Source of the DNA: UBA8437 sp003445035
Lineage (GTDB): Bacteria > Planctomycetota > Planctomycetia > Planctomycetales > Planctomycetaceae
Direction: 5' to 3'
Assembly (NCBI GenBank): GCA_937901285.1
Contig: CALCHI010000503.1
Location: 1-13,354 of the forward strand
Length of the DNA: 13,354 nucleotides
Positions within the stretch are counted from its first letter, which is position 1. Each line of letters starts with the position of its first letter. This document shows positions 1-6,974 of this stretch, piece after piece. The notes beneath the pieces were generated by a model that worked only from the letters and a program-made list of their open reading frames with translations, was not told the DNA's origin and made no database searches. The translations under genes and the position numbers were made by a program.

Positions 1-1210
1 TGGGACGCAGGGCCGGCATGAAGATCGCCTGCATCCGGTAATAGTCGACCTGGGAAATCGGATCGAACTTGTGGCTGTGGCACCGGGCACAGTGAATGGT
101 CAGGCCCATCGTGGTGGAGGTGACGATCTGCAGGGTGTCGTTGAGTGTTGGGTAGTGGTAGAGCGCGTCGGCGTTCTTGATGGTCTTGAAGTCGGGCCGC
201 GAGGCGTCGGCAGCCATTCTCAGGAAGCCGGTCGCCACCAGCCCTTCGACCACGTTTGCCGGCAACCGGTCGGCCGTCTCGTAGACCGACCAGTAGTCGG
301 TCAACTCGTCGCCGGCGAGTTGTTCGTGCAGGAACCTGTCGTAGGGCTTGTTGGCGTTGAGCGCCCGGATGACGTAGTCGCGGTACCGCCAGGTGAAGGG
401 CAGGGGCACGTCGGAACTGAGGACCCCGGCCGAATCGGCGTAACCGGCGGTGTCCAGCCAGTGGCGGCCCCAGCGTTCACCGTAGGCGGGGCTGGCCAGC
501 AGGCGGTTGACCTCGTGGCGGAACGCGTCCGGCGAGGGGTTGGCCAGGAACCGTGCGAGTTCATGGTCGGCCGGTGGCAGTCCGGTCAGGTCGTAACTGA
601 GCCGCCGCAACAGGGAGGCGCGATCGGCTTCGGGCGAGAGTTTCAGATGGCGGTCCTGGAGGGAGGCCAGGATGAAACTGTCGATGGGATTCCGCACACG
701 CCGAGCGTTTTCCGGCTGCAAACCTTTGGGAACCGGGTGCCGGCGGGGGGGCTGAAATGACCAGAATTCTCGTTGCTCTTCGGAGAGATCTTCCAGGCGG
801 ATTTCGCCCAGTTCCCCGGACGTCCCGGAGTCCTTGCCGGTGCCGCGTGCGCCCTCGTTGATCCAGGTGCGGATCAGCCCTTTCTCGGCGGCCGTCAGCT
901 TGGGCCCTTTGGGAGGCATGCGATTGGAGGCCAGCACGCCCCACAACCGGCTGCTCTCTGCCGCGTTGAGCCGCACCACGGCCCCGTTGTCACTTCCGGT
1001 GAGCACGCCGCGGCGGGACGAGAGATCCAGGCCGGCCTTGGGCTTGGTTCCCGAATGGCAGCCGGTGCAGCGGGCCTTGAGGATCGGCAGGACAGTCTTT
1101 TCGAATGCCGGTGTCTTCGCGGCGGTCGGCGGAGTCTTGTCCGCAGCGATCGCGGGGTCACCGCACTGGACGGCGGCGGCGAGGGCGGCGAGGAATGTCA
1201 GTCGCGACAT
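1..1210 (-). CDS. PSCyt1/DUF1549 (PSCyt2) secreted cytochrome-type protein, C-terminus cut by window edge
   Basis: The first 403 residues of a planctomycete-type protein are visible; the frame is open to the left edge. It starts MSRLTFLAALAAAVQC, a signal-peptide-like stretch. A PSCyt1 c-type haem motif CTGCH lies at residues 48-52, followed by KPKAGLDLSS and NRMPPKGPKL, as is usual in that domain. From about residue 140 (FWSFQPP, NPIDSFI) the DUF1549 domain begins, with GERWGRHWLD and a second CxxCH, CARCHSHKFDPI, at residues 374-378. Family members normally continue into a DUF1553 domain, which would lie outside the window. Function is not established; exported haem binding is inferred from the motifs. 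It is usually encoded next to a DUF1501 gene, but here its upstream neighbour on the same strand is an SMP-30-like gene 128 bases away. No clear Shine-Dalgarno precedes the ATG. Family call is firm. Confidence 0.93.
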   Translation of the reverse strand, partial: MSRLTFLAALAAAVQCGDPAIAADKTPPTAAKTPAFEKTVLPILKARCTGCHSGTKPKAGLDLSSRRGVLTGSDNGAVVRLNAAESSRLWGVLASNRMPPKGPKLTAAEKGLIRTWINEGARGTGKDSGTSGELGEIRLEDLSEEQREFWSFQPPRRHPVPKGLQPENARRVRNPIDSFILASLQDRHLKLSPEADRASLLRRLSYDLTGLPPADHELARFLANPSPDAFRHEVNRLLASPAYGERWGRHWLDTAGYADSAGVLSSDVPLPFTWRYRDYVIRALNANKPYDRFLHEQLAGDELTDYWSVYETADRLPANVVEGLVATGFLRMAADASRPDFKTIKNADALYHYPTLNDTLQIVTSTTMGLTIHCARCHSHKFDPISQVDYYRMQAIFMPALRP

Positions 1211-1279
1211 GGGGGCCGGCTGGAGGGCTTCGAAAGGAGACGGGTCGGTCTCCGCGGAAGGAGCTTCAGTTTAGCACAA

Positions 1280-1311
1280 CGGGCCGCCGCCGGGAGATGA
1301 CCTGCGGCCCG
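1280..1311 (-). terminator. GC-rich stem-loop after the SMP-30-like gene
   Basis: A perfect 8-bp inverted repeat (CGGGCCGC at 1280-1287, GCGGCCCG at 1304-1311) encloses a 16-base loop. It lies 27 bases after the stop of the lactonase gene on the minus strand, before the PSCyt1 gene. No T-run follows (the next bases are TTGTGCTAAACT), so it is at best a weak or factor-assisted terminator, or an mRNA-stabilising hairpin between two co-transcribed genes. Confidence 0.4.
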
Positions 1312-1338
1312 CTGTGGTCTGTGGCGTCGTTGTCGAGA

Positions 1339-2403
1339 TCACTTGGCGTCGGGCAGTTGATAACCCTTCACGTTGGTGCGAATCCGGTAGAGGCTCTTGC
1401 CGGAGGTGACGTAGAGCAGCTTGGCGTCCTTGCCCCTGGCAAACCCGACGTTGGTCGGAAGTTCCGGAGTCTTGATGTAGGCCAGTTCCTTGCCGGCCGG
1501 CGAGTAGACGACGATGCCCGGACGTTTCTCGGAGCGCACGGCCACGAAGAGGTTGCCCTTGGCATCGACAACGAGTCCGTCGGGACCGTCCTCAGGATAG
1601 TAGTCCACCAGCGTCTTGCGGAAAGTGGCCTCTCCCTTGGCGTCGAGGTCGTAGGCCATCAGTGCCATGTGCCCTTTCCTGAGAGGAGCAGCCGGGGCGA
1701 CCGGACCCTTGGCGTCCTCGGCCTTGCCGAGCCGTTCGAAGCCGGTGGCCCCGTTGTCGTTGCTGACGACGTACAGGGTTTTCTGGTCCGGCGAGATGCA
1801 GACCCCGTTGGGCTTGCCCGCGTCGGAGATGATGCGATGGATCGACCCGTCGGTGTCGATTCGGTAGACGCCCATCACCGGTTGCTCGATCGCCTCGTGG
1901 CCCAGGTACCTGGGATCGCTGAAGTAGAGGCGTCCCTTGAGGTCGATGGTGACGTCGTTGGGCGAGTTGAGTCGCCGGCCCTCGAACATCCCGGTGATGA
2001 TGTAGCTCATCCCGGTTTTCATGTCGGTCCGGGTCACTCGCTGGCCGCCGTAGTCGGCTCCCTCGCAGATGATCATGTCTCCCCGGGCGTCGAACTTGAT
2101 GCCGTTGGACATGCCCGAGGGCGAGCGGAAGATCGTCGTCTTGTTGGTGTTGGGGTTGTATTTCCAGATGTGACCGGCGTGGATCGCCCCGGTCTCGGTC
2201 GTGGCCTGGTGCGAGAAGGTGATGTCACTGAAATAGACCAACCCGTCGGGAGCCACCGCGACACCCTCGGTCAGGACAATGCCGTCGAAGAGTTTCTCGA
2301 GCTTGGCCCCCGGAGGGATGATCGGGTCAGCCGCGGTGGCTGGAGCCGAGAAGATGGAGACCAGTCCGAGAAGCAGCATCAGGTTGGGAACGAGGCGTCT
2401 CAT
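1339..2403 (-). CDS. Exported SMP-30/gluconolactonase-like beta-propeller protein
   Basis: This 354-residue protein has a signal peptide (MRRLVPNLMLLLGLVSIFSA, probable cleavage near ATAA at 22-25) followed by a six-bladed SMP-30/gluconolactonase/LRE-like propeller. Blade-type motifs recur, such as PDGLVYFSD, KGRLYFSD and KGNLFVAV. Candidate divalent-metal ligands, by analogy with the SMP-30 family, are Glu46 (TEGVAV), Asn149 (SPNDV), Asn199 (KPNGV) and Asp275 (GPDGL). The family hydrolyses sugar lactones or other cyclic esters; the substrate here is unknown and an extracytoplasmic location is inferred. The ATG at 2403 was chosen because it gives a proper signal peptide and has AAGGAC (2411-2416) seven bases upstream. 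The frame stays open to 2718, but that stretch reads antisense-like and overlaps the upstream gene. It follows the Tat propeller gene by 73 bases on the same strand and may share its transcript. Confidence 0.93.
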   Translation of the reverse strand: MRRLVPNLMLLLGLVSIFSAPATAADPIIPPGAKLEKLFDGIVLTEGVAVAPDGLVYFSDITFSHQATTETGAIHAGHIWKYNPNTNKTTIFRSPSGMSNGIKFDARGDMIICEGADYGGQRVTRTDMKTGMSYIITGMFEGRRLNSPNDVTIDLKGRLYFSDPRYLGHEAIEQPVMGVYRIDTDGSIHRIISDAGKPNGVCISPDQKTLYVVSNDNGATGFERLGKAEDAKGPVAPAAPLRKGHMALMAYDLDAKGEATFRKTLVDYYPEDGPDGLVVDAKGNLFVAVRSEKRPGIVVYSPAGKELAYIKTPELPTNVGFARGKDAKLLYVTSGKSLYRIRTNVKGYQLPDAK

Positions 2404-2410
2404 GGTGTGT

Positions 2411-2416
2411 GTCCTT
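2411..2416 (-). promoter_or_regulatory. Ribosome binding site for the SMP-30-like gene
   Basis: On the minus strand the sequence is AAGGAC, seven bases before the ATG at 2403. It supports the short start rather than the long upstream frame extension. Confidence 0.5.
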
Positions 2417-2476
2417 GGTGTTGAAGAGTGAGGTGTGTGGAGTAGGAGTTCGGGCTGTCGTTGTGTGAGATACCTT

Positions 2477-4147
2477 TCAGGCCAACTGGGGATAGAACCG
2501 GTAGCTGTAGAGGACCGCGCCACGGATCTCGAAGTGCAGCGAGACCTGCCGGCCGACCAGGTCAGCCAGGTCGGGCTTGGTCTTCCAGCGGGCGATCGAA
2601 TACAGCCGCTTGGTGTCGACCGGTATCCGGGAGTCTTCGAGCGAATAACCCGGCAGTGGCGAGCCGTCGGGGCCAATGACGGCGACGCGGATCGGCGTGT
2701 GTTCCAGGTACTCGACATTAACCGCCAGGTGCTTGCGGGTCAGCTTGATCGGCTTGGTGCGGACCTGGCCGGGCGGCAGGTTTCTCCACTGGCCAAGCCC
2801 GGCGAACCGGTCGAGACCGATGGTGGCCAGTCCCATCGACATGGGATTGCCCCGATCGGCGTGCCGCTTGAGGCCGGCGCCGGTGTAGTGAAACAACAGC
2901 TTCTCACCCACCCGTCCGGGGGGGTTGTGCGACGGGTAAGCCAGGGCGCGGTCGAAGGAGTCCTCGGCCCCCACGTCCAGGAACGGGCGATTGGGGAACA
3001 CCCGCTGCCACGTTCCGCCCGGACGATGGCAGACCAGTTCGCAGGTCGCTCCCAGCCCGGCCAGCGGCCAGCGTTCGGCCAGGCCGATGTTCACGTTGCC
3101 ATAGTTGAACGGCGTGATGCCCCCGTGCCACTGGAAGGTCTTGTTGAACTCGGGGTCGGAGCCCTTGCCGAAGACCACTTCGAGCTTCGACCACGCCTGC
3201 CAGTCCTTGCTGGTTCTCAGGGACGCGTTGCGACCGCCCTGGTCGTGTGCTCGCTCGTTGAGCCACCAGCGGCGGTTGCGGTGATCGCGGGTGACCATCA
3301 TGTAGTCGCCACCCAGGGCCGGGAAGAGCCGTTGCGGACGCCGGGTCCAGTGGATGCCGTCGGGGCTGGTGTCCATGTACTGCCCGAAAACGCTGCGGGA
3401 CCGTGCCACCTGTGCGGGGCTGACGCCCGGATACCGCTTGGGGTAGGCCGGGGCCCACATGCGGTGGTCCTGCATGTTGGCGATCAGCTTGTAACGCCGC
3501 ATCGGATCGGGGTCGTCATCGTCGCGGACGACGGTCAGTCCGTCGAGGTTGTTGATCACACCGATCTGGTCGCCGTTTTCGTCGATCGCCGGCAGCCCCA
3601 GGCCCCGGCGGGCGAGTTCTTCGTCGACCAGGTTCTTGCTCTTGGGGTGACAACTGTAAAAGAGGTTGTTCCGTTTGCTGCCCCGAAAGTCGACCACTCC
3701 CAGGTCGGGCTTGGTCCAGCGGATGCCGTCACGGCTCTCGGCGTAGGCGTAGCCGCCGACGTCGAGCAGATCGAAACGTCTCTGGGTGTTGAAGGCGAAA
3801 TACCACATCCGGAACAGCCCGTCGGGTTCCTGGATCACGCTGCCCCAGGCCTGGGCGCGTTCGCCTTCCCACGGTCGGTCGGCCACCAGCACCGGTCGTG
3901 GATGCTTTTTTATCCGGTTCATGATCCGCTTGACGTGTTTCTGTTCAGCGATCTCGTGATCGTCGACCATCAGGTGCAGATGCGGATCGTGGTGATCTTG
4001 CGGATCCCGGTTGGTCGTCAGGAGGTAACTCTGGTTGCCATCGTCCGGCGGAGCCGAAAGCAGCCGGGGACCTCGACCGGGCGTGCTGACGCCGGCGGCC
4101 AGGGCGATCGAGGAGGCAAGAAACCGTCGACGTGTGGATCTTGGCAT
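2477..4147 (-). CDS. Tat-exported glycosidase-like beta-propeller protein (GH32/GH43-like fold, unassigned family)
   Basis: This 556-residue protein starts MPRSTRRRFLASSIALAAG, a classic twin-arginine signal with a hydrophobic core, so export in folded form is likely. The mature part carries repeated propeller-strand motifs seen in glycosidase-like five-bladed proteins of planctomycetes: FRMWYFAF (112-119), ESRDGIRWTKPDLG (137-150), TSPDGIHWTR (260-269) and a late beta-sandwich segment GYSLEDS (500-506) to VSLHFEIRGAVLYSYRF (535-551). The two DGIxW motifs resemble Asp-boxes. I cannot identify a catalytic triad with confidence, so activity on glycans is inferred, not shown. The start at 4147 was chosen for the Tat signal; the open frame up to 4312 would add 55 unconvincing residues overlapping the divergent gene. 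It is probably the first gene of a minus-strand unit with the SMP-30-like and PSCyt1 genes. Confidence 0.85.
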   Translation of the reverse strand: MPRSTRRRFLASSIALAAGVSTPGRGPRLLSAPPDDGNQSYLLTTNRDPQDHHDPHLHLMVDDHEIAEQKHVKRIMNRIKKHPRPVLVADRPWEGERAQAWGSVIQEPDGLFRMWYFAFNTQRRFDLLDVGGYAYAESRDGIRWTKPDLGVVDFRGSKRNNLFYSCHPKSKNLVDEELARRGLGLPAIDENGDQIGVINNLDGLTVVRDDDDPDPMRRYKLIANMQDHRMWAPAYPKRYPGVSPAQVARSRSVFGQYMDTSPDGIHWTRRPQRLFPALGGDYMMVTRDHRNRRWWLNERAHDQGGRNASLRTSKDWQAWSKLEVVFGKGSDPEFNKTFQWHGGITPFNYGNVNIGLAERWPLAGLGATCELVCHRPGGTWQRVFPNRPFLDVGAEDSFDRALAYPSHNPPGRVGEKLLFHYTGAGLKRHADRGNPMSMGLATIGLDRFAGLGQWRNLPPGQVRTKPIKLTRKHLAVNVEYLEHTPIRVAVIGPDGSPLPGYSLEDSRIPVDTKRLYSIARWKTKPDLADLVGRQVSLHFEIRGAVLYSYRFYPQLA

Positions 4148-4220
4148 GCGGGACGTGGTCCTGTGGTTCACTGGTGTCCAATCGTGGGGTTCCGCATGGT
4201 CGGCCAATCCCACCGCTAAT

Positions 4221-4239
4221 TCAACTCGCGGCGAGTTGA
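4221..4239. promoter_or_regulatory. Perfect inverted repeat in the divergent intergenic gap, possible operator
   Basis: TCAACTCG (4221-4228) and CGAGTTGA (4232-4239) are exact reverse complements separated by CGG. The element sits near the middle of the 163-base gap (4148-4310) between the divergent Tat propeller gene and the plus-strand hypothetical gene, the usual place for a shared operator. A transcription-factor half-site pair is the best reading. A short hairpin in one 5' leader is the alternative. Confidence 0.45.
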
Positions 4240-4310
4240 TCCCCGCCTTCACAAACTCAACACTAGCGGCGGATGTTCCACCCGTTTTCACCTTGCCGAG
4301 ATGTTGACTC

Positions 4311-5210
4311 ATGCCCCGATGGACCCAGGTTCTCGAACTCGATTCCGACCGCCAGCCCGTCTCCGGTGATGCCGATGCCCTGGTCGCAGCCGTGCGTTCG
4401 GGAGCCGACCTGAGAATCGGTACGGCGTTTCGTCACAACGAACACATCGATCCCGCATCCGACCGTGACGAGTTGATCCGCGAGGTAATGGATTTTCGGG
4501 TGTGCTACCTGGTCGAAGACCGGTGGGTGGCGGGGATCGAGAACATGCGGATGCCGGTCGAATTGCCCGACGGGTTCGGGCCGCGCGAGTCGATGAGCTT
4601 TTTTCTGTACAACCAGGATGGGCACCAGGCGATCGCTCGACCGTTTTTTGACGCTCGGCAGCCGATCTCGGCTCCGGGCGTCTCGCCGACCGACGAATGG
4701 GTCGACATGCCCAAGTACCACGAGCTCGGGTCGTTTGACGCGGGGACCAACGCGCCCAGCAGCCACTTCATCTACGACTTCGAGTATTTCCGCTACTTCG
4801 TGGGGGCCGATTGGCGCGAGGTGCTCAGTCACGAGAGTGACGGAAGCGTGACCGGCGGGTCAGTCGTGGACCTGGCCGACGCGGTCGGGGGTGGGGCGGA
4901 GGTCAAGGTGGCGATCCGTGGGTTGTGCGCGGATCTGGAGGAGACCCCCGGTGAGGTCGACCACGAGGTCTTCATCCACCTGGGGGCGTGCTACTACTAC
5001 ACCGAGGAGCAACGGCTGATGGCCGCCGCGAATCCGGTGGTCCGAACCCGTCCGTCAACACCCCTGGGCTACGGGACCGAATCCTGGGACTTCGGCTGGT
5101 TGATGCCCCGGACCGACGGGCACGTGGCCGGCTGGATGTGCGATCCCTACACGCTGAAGTTTCGTCGGACGGCATCCCGGTACGCCATCCGCTGGTTCGT
5201 CAGTGAATGA
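4311..5210 (+). CDS. Conserved-looking soluble protein of unknown function
   Basis: I do not recognise this 299-residue protein. It has no signal peptide and no evident membrane segment, so a cytoplasmic location is likely. It is rich in acidic and aromatic residues. Notable stretches are RIGTAFRHNEHIDP (35-48), FRVCYLVEDRWVAGIENMRM (62-81), SMSFFLYNQDGHQAIARPFF (94-113), SSHFIYDFEYFRYFVGADW (150-168), HLGACYYYTEEQ (223-234) and a C-terminal WDFGWLMPRTDGHVAGWMCD (259-278). The mix of alternating strands and buried aromatics suggests a beta-rich globular fold. The ATG at 4311 is the first possible start because an in-frame TGA lies at 4305-4307. Its ribosome site is weak. It lies divergent from the Tat propeller gene and 121 bases before the sialidase gene in the same orientation. 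That gene is real by length and composition, but its role is unknown. Confidence 0.8.
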   Translation: MPRWTQVLELDSDRQPVSGDADALVAAVRSGADLRIGTAFRHNEHIDPASDRDELIREVMDFRVCYLVEDRWVAGIENMRMPVELPDGFGPRESMSFFLYNQDGHQAIARPFFDARQPISAPGVSPTDEWVDMPKYHELGSFDAGTNAPSSHFIYDFEYFRYFVGADWREVLSHESDGSVTGGSVVDLADAVGGGAEVKVAIRGLCADLEETPGEVDHEVFIHLGACYYYTEEQRLMAAANPVVRTRPSTPLGYGTESWDFGWLMPRTDGHVAGWMCDPYTLKFRRTASRYAIRWFVSE

Positions 5211-5331
5211 GCCTGGTGCCGGGTTTGACATCGGGTCGGCGAGTCGGTTGGTTGGTGAGACGGCTGGTCGGGACAGTTGGTCCTCAGGCCGCCGACGCGA
5301 GTCCACAACATGAACCAGAGCAGGTGATCCG

Positions 5332-6900
5332 ATGAGAATGCAGGGCATGATGGGAGTGCTGGGGGTGCTGTTGGCGACCCTGTCGACAGGCGGCTGGGTC
5401 TCTGCCGCGGAAGTCACCGCCGTGGTGACTCAGGAGGTCCGCCCGGTACTGGTCCGCAACGACCACAACCGCCTGTTGAAACTGACGGTGACCTGTCAGA
5501 AGCCCTACGTCGTGGTGGATTCCCTGACGGTGTCGTTGTCCGGAACCGATGATCGCGACGACATCGACGTGCTCGAGGTCTTCCGGGGATCGGACTTCAG
5601 TCCGCAGGTGCGGTTTGGGGATTCGGTGTCAGTCAAGGGCCGCCGGACGAAGATCGCCGGCCACGCGCGGCTCGAAAAGGGCGAGAACCACTTCTGGGTC
5701 TCCTGCCGGCTGGAGAGTGATGCGGACCTGGATCACCAGGTGGATGCGACCTGCGTGCGGGTCGAGACCTCTGCCGGCAACATCCGGCCAGTCGACAAGA
5801 CCAACGGCCTGCGGCTGAGGATCGGGTTGGCGCTGCGGAAGCATTTTGATGACGGTGTCCACACCTATCGGATCGCTGCCCTGGCAACCTCGGCCAAGGG
5901 CACGTTGCTTTGTGCCTACGACATGCGGCGGCGGAAGGGGCGAGATCTCCAGGAGGACATCGATATCGGCCTGATGCGGAGCACAGACGGTGGTCAGACC
6001 TGGACCCCGCAACAGATGATCATGGACATGGGCACCTGGGGCGGTCACCCCCAGCATCTCAACGGGGTCAGCGATCCCGGCCTGATTGTCGATCCGGCGA
6101 CCGGCCAGATCTGGTGTTTTGCCGTCTGGATGGTCGGCAAGGAGGGCAACCACCAGTGGAACGAGGGTGGATCGGAGAAGGGCTGGGAGATCGGCAAAAG
6201 CGCCCAGTTCCTGATGGTCACGAGCACCGATGACGGCAAGACCTGGAGCGAACCGAAGAACATGACCCGGGCGTGGAAGAAGAAGGAGTGGATCCTGTTC
6301 GCTCCCTCACCCCAGTCGGGCATTGCGTTGTCCGACGGAACGCTGGTGATGCCGACACAGGGCCGCGACGAGAACGACGGGCACTTCTCCAACCTGCTGG
6401 TCAGCACCGATCATGGCAAGACCTGGACGGTCAGCGCCAAGGCCTCGATCGGGAACACCGAGTGCCAGGCGGTGCAGTTGGGCGACGGCAGCATCATGCT
6501 CAACAGTCGGACCGAATCGCCAACGAAGTTCCGTACGGTCAACATCACCCGTGATTTGGGCAAGACCTGGACGTCCCATCCGACCAGTCTCAAGACGCTG
6601 ATCGAGCCCAACTGCAACGGCAGCACCTACCGTTTTGATTACCGCTCTCGGGGCAGGAACCGTCACGTGTTGCTGTTCGCCAACCCCTTTTCCCAGACCG
6701 GACGCGATCACCATTCGATCCGCACCAGTTTCGACGATGGCATGACCTGGCCCAAACGGGTGTTGCTGGACATCGGCAGTGGGGCCGGTTACCCGAGCCT
6801 GTCTCGAGCCGATGACGATCACGTGGGGATCGTCTACGAGGGCAGCGGCGCGAAGCTGGTCTATCAGAGGCTGTCGCTGGAAGACCTGATGGGTCGTTGA
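5332..6900 (+). CDS. Exported sialidase (exo-alpha-sialidase, GH33-like, with BNR N-terminal domain)
   Basis: This 522-residue protein has a signal peptide (residues 1-25, WVSA/AE). Residues about 30-165 resemble the BNR-repeat neuraminidase N-terminal domain, followed by a six-bladed sialidase propeller. Five Asp-boxes are visible: STDGGQTW (217), STDDGKTW (298), STDHGKTW (358), TRDLGKTW (406) and SFDDGMTW (466). Candidate active-site residues by family analogy are Arg180 (TYRIAAL), an Asp at 209 or 211, Glu378 (NTECQAVQL), Arg393 (LNSR), Arg464 and Tyr487 (GYPSL). The usual RIP motif is RIA here, a mild deviation. Sialidases release terminal sialic acids from glycans; the actual substrate is unknown. 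AGGTGA (5322-5327) lies four bases before the ATG. The 121-base gap upstream contains TTGACA (5225-5230) without a convincing -10. It ends convergently with the RTX gene. Confidence 0.93.
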   Translation: MRMQGMMGVLGVLLATLSTGGWVSAAEVTAVVTQEVRPVLVRNDHNRLLKLTVTCQKPYVVVDSLTVSLSGTDDRDDIDVLEVFRGSDFSPQVRFGDSVSVKGRRTKIAGHARLEKGENHFWVSCRLESDADLDHQVDATCVRVETSAGNIRPVDKTNGLRLRIGLALRKHFDDGVHTYRIAALATSAKGTLLCAYDMRRRKGRDLQEDIDIGLMRSTDGGQTWTPQQMIMDMGTWGGHPQHLNGVSDPGLIVDPATGQIWCFAVWMVGKEGNHQWNEGGSEKGWEIGKSAQFLMVTSTDDGKTWSEPKNMTRAWKKKEWILFAPSPQSGIALSDGTLVMPTQGRDENDGHFSNLLVSTDHGKTWTVSAKASIGNTECQAVQLGDGSIMLNSRTESPTKFRTVNITRDLGKTWTSHPTSLKTLIEPNCNGSTYRFDYRSRGRNRHVLLFANPFSQTGRDHHSIRTSFDDGMTWPKRVLLDIGSGAGYPSLSRADDDHVGIVYEGSGAKLVYQRLSLEDLMGR

Positions 6901-6919
6901 GCCGGGACACAACGACAAA

Positions 6920-6954
6920 CCGGGTGGCTCCAGTCGGAACTGGTGGCCACCCGG
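6920..6954. terminator. Bidirectional stem-loop between convergent genes
   Basis: The arms 6920-6934 and 6939-6954 form a stem of about 14 bp. It consists of nine perfect GC-rich pairs (CCGGGTGGC with its complement), a small bulge at 6929/6944-6945, then five more pairs closing a CGGA tetraloop. It lies between the sialidase stop (6900) and the RTX-gene stop (6975). On the minus strand it is followed by TTTGTCGTTGT, a partial T-rich tail, so it fits termination of the RTX transcript better than the sialidase transcript. It probably serves both. Confidence 0.75.
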
Positions 6955-6974
6955 CTTGAGCCGCTCTGGAGAGC

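Noticed and set aside
1105..2424. Plus-strand open frame of 439 codons
   Set aside because: Antisense shadow of the SMP-30-like gene and the PSCyt1 start; no recognisable protein features.
2435..4219. Plus-strand open frame of 594 codons
   Set aside because: Antisense to the Tat propeller gene, whose minus-strand product has a Tat signal and coherent domain motifs; the plus-strand product has none.
4148..4312. N-terminal extension of the Tat propeller protein by 55 residues
   Set aside because: It would bury the twin-arginine signal inside the protein and overlap the start of the divergent gene; the ATG at 4147 gives a clean Tat signal.
5225..5230. TTGACA as a sigma-70 -35 box for the sialidase gene
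   Set aside because: At 17 bases downstream the sequence is TTGGTT, not a credible -10, so a promoter is not supported from sequence alone.
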